Below, one piece after another: positions 11,551 to 26,200 of a stretch of 64,000 nucleotides of DNA (its first letter is position 1; every line of letters starts with the position of its first letter). The position numbers were made by a program, and so were the translations under genes. Source of the DNA: Certhia americana (Eukaryota; Chordata; Aves; Passeriformes; Certhiidae); the NCBI GenBank assembly GCA_018697195.1, contig CM031878.1, forward strand, positions 37,022,283-37,086,282. Direction: 5' to 3'. The notes beneath the pieces were generated by a model. It saw only the letters and a list, made by a program, of their open reading frames with translations. It searched no databases and was not told the DNA's origin.

Positions 11551-14500
11551 CATGTTAAGGCTCAAGGATTGCTGGTGATAGCTGATTGCAAAAGCATATT
11601 CAAAGCAATATATTAATTCAAACCATTGTAGTAAAAAGCTCTAGCCCCTAACAAATGCGAGCTCAAGACAATAATTTACCACTCATACAATACTGTTCTT
11701 ACCCCATAGGGGCAAAGAGAGGTTGAGCCTGTCATCTGATTCCAGAAGTTACAATGGAGTCTTTCCTAATTTCTCATGCTTCTGAATTCACTTTCATACT
11801 ATTTTCTTATGTGGCTGTAGTCATATAGCTTACCCAGTGAGGGGTGGTTGAACTTCAGGGATGGGTATCTCACAATACATAATGTGCCAGCCTAAGGAGA
11901 ATGATTTCACCACAGCTCTGATTCGACAAGACATCTTCCTTTACCTCCCTTGGTTTTCAGCTGCTGTGCAGCTTATCAGCCAGAAATGACCACTCAGTTC
12001 TCAGTTCTCTCAGCCTCTGCAAGAGCCTGGCTACAATGTACTCTACTCCTCCCACCTTTAGCATGTATAATGAGCGGGAAGTCATGTACACTGGCCACAT
12101 TCCATCCAGAGTAGCAATCCTATTTTCCTCTACAGTTTCTACAATTTACAAAATTATCTTTTTACTCCCAAGCATTTTCCTGTACCAGGGAACAATGAAT
12201 GCCCATGAAGTACAGTCTCCCACTTACAAAATACAGGCACAGAATGTGAATATTTGTTGACTTTCTCACTGGCAAGCATTTAAAAATAACAATGTATAAG
12301 CCTATTTAATAGGAAGCTTTGGCTCAGCAGGCAAAACCCATGTGTAGAGTCACCCAGTTTGGACAGATCCGAGTGAAGTGCACAGGATCTGGAATCAGTG
12401 ATTGCTATGATCCATCCCAGACAATGCATTGTTTCTGCCCTCCTACTGACCAGGATCCTGCTCTTTCCTCTGTACTCATGCCAGTCTGGGGCTGAGTGAG
12501 AGGATGGCCATGCAGTGATCAGGGCCCAGCTGTCCTTGATCCCTGCCTGGTGCAGAGGCATTGTTGGAGGAGAGTGTGAAAGCTGCTGGATGAGCTGAGC
12601 TGCCATTCCCCAGCTCCTGGTGGCTGCAGTGACTTGCAAGAAACCCAAATAGCCTTGTTACAGGGAAACTCATGCCATTCCTTTAAGCTAAATGATGGCT
12701 ATGCCAGAAGGTAAACAAGTACTTACTTTTCACTCCCATGTTGCATACTTTAAATCCCTGTTTATGAAGTCCAAGCATAAGAAACACATTTGGGTCTCAT
12801 CACCTCACTTACTTCCCTGATTCTGGGCTTAGTAGTTCTGAAGAGCTTGCTAGTAAGTAAAATGTGTTATATGTTTTTTTACATATTTAAGTATGCCACT
12901 GCTCTTTACTGAGGCACAGTACTACTACCTTAAATATAAAGATAGGTGTATAAAGAAAGTTGCATTTTCTTTAGCTACGAAACATGTGCCTTTTCACACG
13001 TAATTCATGCACCTTGAGCATGCATCTCAACTGAACTATTCCTACTTAGGTACAAGGGAGTTGAATGCACAGCTGGGCTGAAAGCTGAAGTGAGTACACT
13101 TGAAGGGGGGAAGCTCATGTATGAATGCAACTAACACCTCCATCATTCACACTCTACCATGCAGGCACAAAGAAGTTTACTTTCCTCAGGATGCTTCCCA
13201 TCATCACTCCTTAGTCCCCTGTCTGCTGCATCAATCTCCACATGGAAGACTGAGTATGGGCCAGAAAAACAGCCTTCTCTCAGAGAAGATAAATGCAAAA
13301 ATCAGTTTTAAAATCTAACTAGTTCAAGTGAGTAACAAGAAATATTGATAAGTTATCAATATGGAAGAGAAAGCCAACAATGTTCCATGCTAGAAAACTC
13401 CCATTAAAACTCCCATTCTAAGCAGCTGCTTCAAGCCCTGGAAACTTATTAATGAAGATAATTTTTTATGTGACTTCTGTGGTTCTTATAAAAATGTGAT
13501 GATATTTATAAAAGAAATTGCTGTGTAATAAATTTAAGTAAAATTTTAACAGATGGGTAAAGTTTTAGATATAGCTATGAAATCTCACCAGAACAATTAT
13601 ATTAGGGAAAATGGATGTCTGTGTTCTAGTAGTTAAATTGACATTGACTTACCTGCTTAAGACAGTTAACAGTGTTACAAACCTGAAAAAACTTCATCTT
13701 TCTCTATTACTCAGCACTGATAACCTACTATTCACAGCATAAAACATACTCTAACTTTGGAAACTCAGACATCAAAAGCATGTGAAATTCCTGTGACATT
13801 GGATGACATATTTTTTCCAATAAAAAAGGCAGCATAAATTAACAAATGTGTCCCTCCATATCATTAAGAAGGACAGCACATTCACCTGGTTACAAACCAG
13901 AAGAGGTTTATACACTTCATTCCCACCAACAAAACTGGAAGCACCTCTGAACAGAAAGCTAAATAAAGCACAAAGATAATATCCTTGAAAATGTGTTTAG
14001 GATAAAGAACACCGAAGAAATTATTTGTAAAAGCAACACATTTAAAAGTTCATAGATAGCTGGCTTCAGATGGGTGAAAACCAAAACAAGACTTAGGATG
14101 CTAGTTCCCTAAGACTCCTTTTGCAATTCTAGCTTTCAACTTCCATAAAAATAGATAGATAAGGAAAAAAAAAAAAAGAACATGATGCTCAAAATCCAGA
14201 TAATTATAGTAAGTTATCATTACTTCTACATTTATGTCAGGAATATTGAAAACTAAAATCTCAGAAAAAAATAGAGAAACTTAAGTCTGATTTTCACTTT
14301 TTTTTTTTTTTTTTTAAATTTATTTCAGATTCATAAATTAACAGTGGTTTCAATTTTAACACACAACTAATTCTTTTCTGAACAAGGTAAGATGGTACAT
14401 TACCACCTCTGGAAGGACTTCAAGTAAAGCTCAAGTTTGTACTACTAATGAATGTAAATTCTTGACTGGTACAAGGATCCTCTTCACATTCTATGAAAAT

Positions 14501-14900
14501 GGACATGTGTTTTTCCCTAGTTGCCAAATATAATACCTCTATTTCTTAAAGCATTTTGTCTGTATCCCCAAGGCCTTGAAAAAGATTCTTAGCAGCAACA
14601 AAACAGGACTGACCTGTTACCTATCCTTTTTTTTTCTTTCTTTCCTTCTTGAACATGAGCACAGCAGCACATGAACTCCCATAAAATCACAGAACAAAAA
14701 AAACCCCATAAAATCTCAGTGGCACTGCTTGTCCAGAGATTGTTTTACATATGGTGACTAGTGTTTCCAGTTCTCTGGAGAAATAAAAAATAATGTAGCA
14801 GTCTACAAATACCTCAAACACTTACACAAGGATTCAGTAAACAATCAACATTAATAAATATCATTTTCTCCTTCAAAAGATTCATTTTTGAAGAAAATAT
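11550..14900. other. Intergenic region between ISCA1 and TUT7
   Basis: No coding exon recognised. 12,310-12,660 is more GC-rich and carries overlapping minus-strand ORFs without family resemblance. A T19 tract lies at 14,298-14,316. The TUT7 polyadenylation site probably lies at the upper end of this interval. Confidence 0.5.
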
Positions 14901-15263
14901 AATTTATTTGGCTAGCACATAGTTTTTTAGTGCAGTTTAAAATGGTCAGGTGGAACAACAAAACCCTGAAAACAGTTTATTTTTTAGTACCTGCCCTTTT
15001 CTAAATGCATTACCTAGGAAACAAATAGAAAACACCATGGCTTCCTATTAGAATGCTCAAACAATCTATTAAAGAGCAGGAGTCTGTATTAAAATCCACA
15101 GTTGCTTGTACTAGCAACCTAAAAGAAAACACCCATATTTTCACTGAACTTAAGCTGAAGGCTGTTTATGCTGCTGTCCTGTGAATTCAGATGCTTTAGC
15201 CAAAGACATTTCTTTTAAGTGAATGATGGGTCTGTGTTGCAATTTATCAGTGCTTAATATCCC

Positions 15264-15331
15264 TCATGATTCTTGCTGCGTCTTCTTCTGTGAGGCTTTT
15301 CCCTGAGTCATGTATTTATTGGAAAGGCTGC
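15264..15331 (-). CDS. TUT7: TUT7 last coding exon (C-terminus and stop)
   Basis: 68 bp that, joined to exon 25, encode [17 protein letters not shown] and TQQES before TGA (15266-15264), nearly the human C-terminus. Too short to be seen as an ORF. Acceptor CCAATTTAG|GC. Confidence 0.95.
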
Positions 15332-17182
15332 CTAAATTGGAAGAAAGAAAGCATCATGCTTTAAAGGTAAGATTTGTTAGCTTTTTTTTTTTAAAAAAAA
15401 CAACCAAACAAAATAAAACAAAACCCCAACAAAAGAAACAAACAAACAAGACATAAACCAACTGAAACAAAATGACAGGAGAAAATCACTGTCAAGTCAA
15501 ACTACAATGAAAGAATATACAGATCAACTTAAGATCATTACCTGCTGAAGCACAGTAGAAAATAATAAAATACAAAATTGAAAAACAGCATTTTCTTGAA
15601 CTAAACACCTAATGACAAACCACTTTATGTTATAAAATCCCCAAACTTAGATTTGAAAAAGCCTCCTGGTGAAGACAAAAAAATCCAATGTGTCTTCCCA
15701 ACAAAACTGATAATTTAATTTGAAATACTTAATTCCAGTCAAGTCTTTACAAACTTCAGAAAACTTATTAGGTCCCCCCTCCAACTGCAGAGACATTACT
15801 GTATTATATAGCCATGCTGCTGAAAGGTTTGCAGAGTTGTACTAGAAATTCTAATTAAACCAAAAGCAGCAGTTCTTCAAATTTTCACTGTACTTGCTAA
15901 TAAGGTTGTGAAATAAATTACTGTAAGGAAGCTATATTGTTGATTATGCATTTAAAGAGGAGCATCTCTGATTCAGAAATAGTACATACAGGCCTTTATA
16001 ATACAATCTCACTGATACATCTAAATGCAATTTTAACTCATTTGAATTTTGGCAGCTCAGATCAAGGATGTGGTTTGATAATCTGTCCTAAGTTAGTTCA
16101 TCATGTATAATTCTAGACAATTACTGCAAGAAATCCTCAAAAGAATGTATCCATATTTTGTCCCTGAAAAATCAGAGAATCCCATGTAAGCTGAAACAGG
16201 AGAGACTGAGACAACTCTACCATACCCTGCTACAAAATAAATCTACCAGAGTCAATGATATAAAGGCACAGAATTGTTATGGCCAAATTTTGCTTCCAAA
16301 ACAAAACTCAAAATTTGTACACTTTTCCAGATTAAAAAAATAGATGGCTTCAGTCTGTTCAAGCTGCAACTGTGTTCAGCAAATTAGCTAGAGTCCCTAT
16401 AAGGACTGATGAAGATTCACACAATTTTAGAACAATTTGGGTTAAAGGTCATTTAGTCCAAACCTTCTGCTGTGGGCAGGGACATCCTCAACTAGATCAG
16501 GTTGCTCAGAGCCCCATCCAAAGTTGATGTTTTCAGGGATGAGGCATCCACCACCCCTCTGGGCAACCGGTGTCCATGTTCCATAATCCTCATTGTAAAA
16601 AACCTCTTTATTCTAATATAAATTGACCCTCTTTCACAGTTTTAAACCATTACCCCTTACTATTGCAACAGTCCCTGCTAAAAAGTTTGTTCCTTTCTTA
16701 AAGGCCCCTTTTCAGAACTGAAAGGCCACAATAGTCTTCCTTGAAGCCTTCTTTTCTCCAGGCTGAACAAACCCAACCCTCCTAGCCTCTCCACAGGAGA
16801 AGTGCTCCATCCCTCTAATAATCTTGGTGACCCTTCTCTGGACTGGCTCCAACAGGTCCATATCCTTCCTGCTCTGGGGACCCCAGAGCTGGATGTAGCA
16901 CTGCAGGTGGGGTCTCACGAGAGCACAGCAGAGGGCCAGAATCCCCTCCCTCTCCATGCTGGTCAGGCTTTTACACATAGTTTCTGAACTGAAGATATAC
17001 AAACCTGACTGGGGACTCAAAAATACTTTTCCTTTTTGCTTCTTTTTTTCTTCATGCATAAGCACTCCCTACAAAAAACATACACACATCAATGAACCAA
17101 CAAAACTGAAGTATTTTATTTCACAAAATAAAGTATTTTCCTTGAAAGCTTAAGTAAAGCCTTTCTTAATTACTTTAAAACA

Positions 17183-17215
<33 letters not shown>

Positions 17216-20200
17216 CAAAACAGAAGTAATGCTTGGTGTTTACCTGATTTAATCTACCAGCATGTTTGACAGCAGTGGGTAAAGAAGAGGACCCACACAA
17301 CACTTCTGGTTTTGAGCCATCTGAAAAAATCATAAAAAGGAGTTGCTAATTGGAAAGTAGTTTCCATTTCAGTTATTATAAGATAGAAAAATACTATAAT
17401 ATTTTCTATCTAGAATCAGAAAATGTAGAATGTGGGATATTGTTATTTACTCAATTTTATGACACGGAAAACTTGCACAATGTGGTGACATAGATTTCAG
17501 TTAGGAACCTACAGTAAATTAAGCTTTATATCCTCCTCTAGAATCAGCAGGAGACAGGGAACTTAGAACAAATGAGGATCAGGTGGTAAGTGAAGTGTCT
17601 GTAGTCTCAGAAAATGCAGCAATGCAAGACTGAAGTCTTTGAACCATTTCTTCCTAGTACTTTATTCAACTAGAGAGAACACTTTAGGCATTAAGTAAGC
17701 AATAAAAGACAAAGCCCAACCTACAGCATTTCTTTCAAATTAAAATATATTAATTCCCAAAACACAGATAATAGAAAACACCTACTGCAGAACTTTCTAT
17801 TTTAGAAATATATACTGTATAGTCTAAGTGTAGTTCTCATATGATGAATGGTAAATAGGATTGACTATGACACAGTCAGGCACACTCCCTTCCACCTTAG
17901 CAGACTCAGTATAACAGCAAACAGAATGGCTGGAAGAGAAGTTGAGTGAGAAAAGGTCAAAGATAAACAAACTCAAAAGTTAAATTTAGACTTGACATAC
18001 ACCTTCAAAAGGTCAGAAGCTGAATGAAGCGTGGCTTCAATTTTAATCAACTTTTCTGTCCATCCAGTACTTCTAGTGGTCTATCAAAGTAAGAATAGTT
18101 CTAAATATATTCACAACTCTGAATATACTTGCACCATTTTCCTCTCTCTTCCAATATTTTAACACACTCTAAAGCCCTCTTCCACTAAATGCACCTGATT
18201 ATGAATAATTTCCCGATCTAAGGCAGACAGGACATTTTTGCAAACAGAGAAAAGCTGGTTTGAAAAATACGTTTATGTAAAAGACTCCAATTTGTTCCTT
18301 TAAGAGGTCAAGTCACGAGTAATTTGTAAAACAGATATTTTCTGGCCTGAATTTAAATACACCAAGGTTCACCTTGGTGATACTTTGAACAAAGTGATAC
18401 TTTGTTCCTTTGGAAGCTATTACAAGTACCACATACTGTCTTAAGTCTCAGTTTTATCTTAAAAAGATATTCCTTTATAACACAAATGATGAGTGATCTA
18501 TCTTATTTGAAAGATGACTTAGCTAATTAAATGCTTTTACTCATCAGTACTTTATTCAGGTCTGTCAGTCAGTGTCAGAGTTCTTCCACTCCCACATGTC
18601 TCTCCCCTGATAGGGGAGGCCTTTTCAGAAGTCCTTGTTAAGCAAAAAGGCAAACAGGACTCTTGGGCATTCTCATTCTCCAGGTTGTTTATTATTTGCT
18701 TATCAGCAGTTTCTGCACACCAGGCTTTACACCAGCTTGGCATGAGGGAGAAAAGACACCAAAAGGCCTCGAACACACAGAATCAAGGTTCTCTTAAAGA
18801 TAAGACCAAGAACATACATTATTTCTACTTTTCTACCAATAACTAATTAAATTTCTATTCACATAACACTACAGTGTGGCAAATTGTGACCAATTGTCCT
18901 GTATCCCCAACACTGCAGAATATGGAGCAGATGAAGAAGGAGGAAGAAGCCTAAAAATGACAAGGATCCTCTATCTTGTCTTCATCTACTAACCTTAGTA
19001 ACAAACCCAAAAATCTAAATTTCTTACCCTGTGATAAATCACATATTATGCTACTATCTAATTTACATTCTTGAAAGTTCTGTTTCATCCCAGAGCCTAA
19101 GAAGCCCTTTCCATGGATGAAAGTTAAAAGTAGTATTTGTCAGAGGGTTTGGATCCTTCAAAACATGCAGGGGAATATTTTCTGCATTCTGGGTTCCAGC
19201 AAGTCAGGATCTATGATGAACTTCTTTATCCCTTCAACTGCTGAGATGTCAGAAACATTTTATTTTATTCACAAAATTAAATTTGAGAAAATCGGTACAC
19301 TTTTCATGTTGACTTCTGGGTAGTATAGAATCATTCTAGTTTAAGTAATGTGAAGAGCTGCAACACTAGCTTTTGTTGCAATAATGATGAACTGGAAGAG
19401 AACTGTAATTTGAAATGTTGGCAAGCTCACATATTGTGATGACAATGGAAGCAATTTCAACATATTTGATACTCCTTTTTATTATAAGTATCTTGTCTGC
19501 TAAGAGAAGCCATGCCAAATCTCCCAGGATACAGCACACTTCTGAAAGGCAGGTGAGGATGAAGGGAAAATGGCTAAATGTGACTACATTAAAAAACTCC
19601 CACATTTACATGATGCAATAACCTTATCTGTTAGTCAATCATGTTAAAAATACAAAAAACCCCTAAGTCCTATTTAAACTACTCAGCTTGATCAGTTTCA
19701 TACCTGCAACTCCTTTATATTGTGGGCATTCCTTTTTAATATGACCTTCTCTTCCACAGATAAAACAACGTTTTTCTCTTATGTCTCTGTCTTCCAGGCG
19801 CTTCCATTTCTCTGCTGATTGCCTGGGAGTCTTCTCTCTTCCAGTTTCGACTAATACCCTTGCTAGTTTCCTCTTCTGAGGTGTACATAGGTGCGACTTT
19901 CCCTCCTTGATTAAGTTCTCCGTTTCTGTTGGTTTATTCTGCATTTCTTTGTCCTCTTTGCTTCTTTTCTCCTTGATTTCTCCATACCTTTGTGTTCCTT
20001 CATAATCACGACGCCGTCTTAGTCTGCAGGAGCAGAAAAGTGCTGCAGAATTCAGAGGTCTTACATTCTCACACAGAGTCAATTAAAAAAACAAACAGAA
20101 AATGCACGTGCTTATCTTAGACAAAAGAATGCTTCAGTGGGATAAATAAAGTGAATTGCCATACTTTTCCTTTGACTCTTCCACCAAACAGTGCTCCACT

Positions 20201-23200
20201 GATGTTATACATATTCAATAATTTAACTTCGCATTTAGATAGTACAGTCCTAAATCCTAATAATTGTAACTAAAAAAAATATAAGAAAAACTGAAAATAT
20301 GGCTGCTTAAGTTGCAGACAATGGAATAAACACCAAGCAAAATGCTAATGAAGTACAAAAAAAATAGGGTATAGTTCTGGGTTTTTTTCTATTTGTACAA
20401 TTCAACCAGAAGTCAGTCCTTTCCTTCTGAAACAGTGCATATTTACTCTAGAAGTCCCTTCTATTGAGAGAAGCTTCTAACATTCTATGTGACTTAAAGG
20501 TCTAGCAGTGAAGAAACACTACCACTGTCAGACTTGTTTCATCTAACAACTTTATACACGACTGGAAAAGAAGACAGGAGTCAAAGCTCCAAATCTGAAG
20601 ATTATACAAGGCTCCTTTGGCAAACTGGATGCATTGCTAATAGCTAGAAACTTGGAAAGTATTTCATAAAACTGAATGAAGAGGAAAAGAATGGCACAAA
20701 CTTCAAGATGAGCTTCTTCTATTAAAAAAAAATGCATAAAAGGAAGACCTGGGAACTATATGCTGGTCAGTCTCACCTCTGTCTGGTAAGATCATGGAGC
20801 ACATCCTCCTGAAAACTATGCTAAGGCACATGGAAAACAGAGGCACAACTGGTGACAGCCAACATACCTTCACTAAGAGCAAATCATGCCTGACAAATAT
20901 GATCACTTTCTATAAAAATGCATTACAGAAATGGTGGGTAAGGAAAGAGTGACTGACATCATGTACCTGGACTTCTGCAAGCATTTGACACTGTCTTACA
21001 CAATATCCTTGTCTCTAAAATGGCAAGACATGGATTTGATAGGAGGACCACTCAGTGGATAAGGAATTAGCTGGATAGTTGCACTTCAAGCATTGTGGTG
21101 AGTGTGATGAGAGATGCTCCTCAAGAATAATACTGGGACCAATATTATTTAACATCTTTAATGTCTTAGGGACATTGGCAAATGGATTAAGTGCACACTC
21201 AGCAAGTCATTAGATGACTAAGATTAGCTTTAAACAGATACAGGAAAGAACTGCTTTACGTATCAGTCAGAACACTTATGGAACTGGCTGCCATAGAAGA
21301 CTGCTAAGGAAACCAAGACAGTCAGAGGTTCAGGAAAAACAAAACTAAAAGGACAAAATCATAAACAAGTCCAGTCCACAAATGAGCATTACCAGAGCAG
21401 GGCAGGTAGATGCTCTAACATGTCTTACACAACAACTGCAGATGCTGAGGGAATGCATGAGAAGCGACTACAGAAACCAACTAGTCTGCCCTTCATAGAC
21501 AGCACTCCCTTCTGCAATAAATGGCTGAACAGAGGACTCAAATGTGTCAGTGGATTTACCTCACAGGGCATTTCTGTTTTTAGATACACAATCCTATTTA
21601 CATTTCCTCTAATGTTGTACAGAACATAGCTAAGTATGTGCAATGATCTGGTGTTTCACTTCAGAATGCAAGATTAAAAATCCATAGATGTAAGACAGCA
21701 GTTTGGGTGTTGAGACTTTCACACACCTTCAGCATTCTTTAATTTTAAATTATCATCACTTACTGGCCTTGCAATTGCTAAAGCTGAGTAAATTTCTAAA
21801 TTAACAGAATCAACAATGTAAGTTCACAAATCTCTAATACGTAGTGGAACAGCCACTTCATCCATCATGATGTTAGTAGCTTTTTTTTTACTCACTTACA
21901 GGAAAGTCCAAATGATTTTTAATGACAGATTTTAACATAAATAGATTCTAAACAATGGTTAGATTTTTCCATTCACCTTACAAGTAAGTGAGCATAAATG
22001 TTTTCAAGATTTCACTATTTTTTAGACATGAAGTCTTTAAAGAGCTTTGTCTTAACTAAAATCAAAATTAAAGGATGAGTTTTAAGTTTAGACATTTGAT
22101 AAGAGGAAGAGTGGCAAAAGCCATTTAGCCATTCATTTGTTGCCAGAAGAGTCGTTGAACATTGGACATAGCTACTTAGGGACAGGAAGCATTCTCTTGG
22201 ATGCAGAACAAGACATAGTTCTCATACATGTGTGCTTTTGAAAAATAATGCTGTGACATTCTTGCCTTGTTTTTGATAGGAATTGCATGATTCTGTGAAC
22301 TTGACAAAATCATGTCTTGCAAAGAGCAGCAAAATTATGGTAGTAGAAGCTATTAAATGAAAAAAAAAAATAATATGTATCCATGAGTGTTTTCACAGCA
22401 CACAGTTACTCAGCTCTGCTGAATATTTACATTCTCTTGGGCTAGTCAGCATTCATACTTTAACAGTTCTGCAGCAACACTATCCACCACTGCCAAAAGA
22501 CCTAGTGATACATTTGGTATTTAATTCAGATTCACAAAATAATCTGCAGCATGTACAAGTTTTGCTTTAGCATTACTATCCTAATCTTTCCTAAGCAAAC
22601 CTAAGGAAAAAATTTACACACAGATGCCAATACTATACTCACTTTCGTCTCATGGGACAATCTTTCATGAAGTGGCCAATTTTACCACAAGTTCTGCAGC
22701 ATCTATCATTTGGTGCCAATTCTCCTTCCGTTAGTACCTCAGGATCAAAAAAGTACTCCTGTAGAACAAATCATATATTTAAAATGAAAATCCTAACACT
22801 TGGAAATCAAGACATATACAAAAGTGTTAAAACAGCAGGAAGAGCTACAGAAAAGAATAAATTTAGGGTCTGTAGCTGAACCCTGAAAGACATAATTGTT
22901 GTATTCCCTTTAGGAATGTTTTTCCCCCAAAGCCCCTCCCCCAGAAACTGTAACCTGGCCTGGGTTACCTGCCCCCTGGTCTCCTGACCTATAGCCATCG
23001 GACAGGTAACCTGACCCGACCCCAAAGGTGATAAAAACCCCTCTCCCTCCATGTGATCCCTCTCTCGCTCCGGATCCCCTTCAAGGAATAAAGGCCTTGG
23101 AATACATCCTGGGGTAAGGAGCCTCTTTTGTAACTCTCTCTACCCTATTCTGTAATTCCCTCTTCCAATACTCCACCTAAATCTGGGCTGGCAGCTTGTG

Positions 23201-26200
23201 GGGGGGGGGGGGTAAAGGGACAGGAGAATCTACACATAATTACTAGCCATTGACCTCTTCTTTGACTGGCAGGCTACTCACCACCAGGTCTGCAACTCTG
23301 TTACAAAACTGCAATTTTAAGAAATGCTAAACAGGTATTGATTTGGATTAAAATACATAAATACAACGGAACTCTGACTTGACTAGTATTCTGCATACCA
23401 AAATATTTTACATGCAAGAAACGTTAAAACCATACTGAGCAGTAACTCCTGTGAAGATTTTTAGAGTAGTGTGAAAATTTAAGAGAAAGAGCCTACAGTG
23501 AGTGCAACCATATATATGGTTAACCATAGTCCTGCAAAGGCTAAGTCATACACCAAAGAGTGCACACACACACTCCTCTTATAAGGAACTTACCATTTTT
23601 GATGGGTATTCTTTTGGAAATATTTTTATAGGGGTACCAAATACCCTTCTGCCATTGATAAAAGCCTTCATAATAAAATTTGTCACTGTGGAAGAAAAAA
23701 AAAAACAACCCAACCTGAACTCATCATTTAAATATCAAACTAGAATGTAAAATTATATCCAAGACAAGATCTTCACTTTGTAACTGATAGAGTTAACAGA
23801 ACACTTACTTTTTCTTGATAATCCAGCTCCAAGATTGTGGTTCAAATCAAAGGGATCTGTAGAAAAAAAACATGACATGCATTCCTTTCATGCACAGAAA
23901 AAAACAGTAGAAATTCTTTCCATGAAAATAAAATGGGCAAGAAAACAGTTTACAGATTATTTCTAAAATATGTCACTGCATTTTCTCTGTCAGAGATCAC
24001 AGTGATACTAAACAGCATAATCATATATGGAGTTGAAACATTTAAGTAAATATGGGCTCAGTTAACCTAGTATTTTTGCATTATAGCTAATTCCTTTGCC
24101 AGCAGATTTTTAGACATCTATTTTCCTGCCATTTACTTCATAATGAAAAGTGTGAAGTTTGCTTTGCAACTTATTTTCAGTAGCCAAAAATACAATTAAG
24201 AATAATGTTTAGCACTACTGAAACTCAATGGAAATTTTGTGACAGTTTCAAAACATAAGCATATAACAATTTATAATTTAGTAACAGAAAAATAAATAAG
24301 CCTTGTGGAAAAGCAGAATTTTCATGGTAAAGAAGCTCTGTATATTCCTATACTTAATATGCTTTTACCTTCAATTACAATATATTTGGAGGTCCATTGC
24401 TTCTTGAAAGTTGTAAGCAGATTTTTTCTCCTGATACAGATGACATGCTCTTTAAAATCAAATTCTTCTGTGTAGAATCGGAGAAGTCCCAGCCACAGCT
24501 GCCCAGCAGATTCCGTATTTTTCCCATAGTCTGGCCAAACAACTGACTAAAATGACAAAAATATTGTTACATCCAGTACTTACTTACTGCATGAGGCAGA
24601 ATGATTTCTATGATTTCCATAATATATTTTCATGGTTTTTTATGCAGACAAACAATGGAGTTACACTAGAATTCTCCCTTTCATAATTTATATTGATAAT
24701 CCAATATTGGTTTTATACTTTTTAGTATATTCTTTTAATTTATTAACAACAGAAGTGGACAATTCATAGAACTTCTGGCACTAGGTTTTGCCTCTTAAGA
24801 ATTTATTAATTCACTTTATGAGTCTGTATAAAACATAATTATTTAACAGAATTAACCTTGTAGATATGACCAGATACACAGGTGGTAGCAGTTATCCTCA
24901 CCCAGACAGACAAAGAACAATTAATCATCCGTAACATCTTAAAATAATTTTGTGATCTATTTTGTCGGATTTTGGAGTTTATTTTTTCACAGATGAATTA
25001 CAACTAACCATATTCTAAAAGTTTTACAACACAGGAATGGGATTTTCAAAACAGGAGCTACTCGGCTTCCATTCCTGCATTTGTTCTGGATAGATTTAAT
25101 TTTGCTCTTAGTAGCTGGTATAGTCTGTGTTGCATATTCAGCATAAGAATAATGTTAATAACATTGAAAACCCACTGATATTTTAGTTGCTGCTGAATAA
25201 TACTTACCCTAAGTCAAGGCTTTCCAGTACCCCATGCTCTGCCAGCCAGCAGGTGCACAAAAAGTCAGGAGAGAGCACTACCAGGACAGCTGACCCAAAC
25301 TGGCCAAAGGGATATTCCATACCATAGCACATCATGTCCAGTATTTAAACTGGGGGGAACTGGTCAGGAGGTACCTACTGCTGCTGAGGGATGGGCTGGG
25401 CATCAGTCAGCAGCTGCTGAGTAGTTGTATTGGGCAGCTCTTGTTTCTCTTGGGTTTTAGTCCTCTCTCTCTCTAATTACTACCATTAGTACTACTACTG
25501 CTATTGTTATCATTATAACAATTAAAAGTATGAGTATAAAAACAAGCTATTTTGTTTCAATTAAAAAGGTGTTTTTATTTCAACCCATGAATTTTACTTT
25601 ATTTTTTAATTAGCCTTCCCACCAGGGAGTGGGCAGGGGGAATGAGAGAGTGGCCGTGTGGTGCTTAATTGCCAGCTGGGGTTAAACCACAATATTCAAC
25701 CTCTATTATCTGGGAACAATGACTTCAAAAGGAATTTCTATTCATTTGCAAAGCTACAGGTAACATTTCCAATTAGCCTGATTCACTTACCAACTCCTCT
25801 ATCTTATCAAAGAAATATACATTCCAGCCATCAACCAAAATTTCAGGCTTTTTCGGTTCTTTGTAGATCTGAAAGAGTATTAAAACTCATTACAAGAGCC
25901 CTTCATATTCAGCGCTGACATTCTTCTGATCAATACTGTGTACAGTTACTCTTTTCTTTCGGATATACTGTACCTCTTGAAGAACAGGGATGACTGGTGG
26001 ATTTCTCTGTTGAAGAAAATAAAGCACCATAAGAGTATATGCATAAGATGACAGGCTACCTCGAGATGCATCTCCAATGTCACATATCTAGAAAAAGAAA
26101 CATGATTTTTATCTTTCATGGTGATCATTCCTTGCTGCAGAAATTATTGCTTCTAGAATGTCTGAAACACACTTACCTTTGTAAAGACTTTCATTGTGTA

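Noticed and set aside
12280..12673. Minus-strand ORFs of 122 and 65 codons between ISCA1 and TUT7
   Set aside because: No homology, no splice or promoter context, and the two frames overlap each other.
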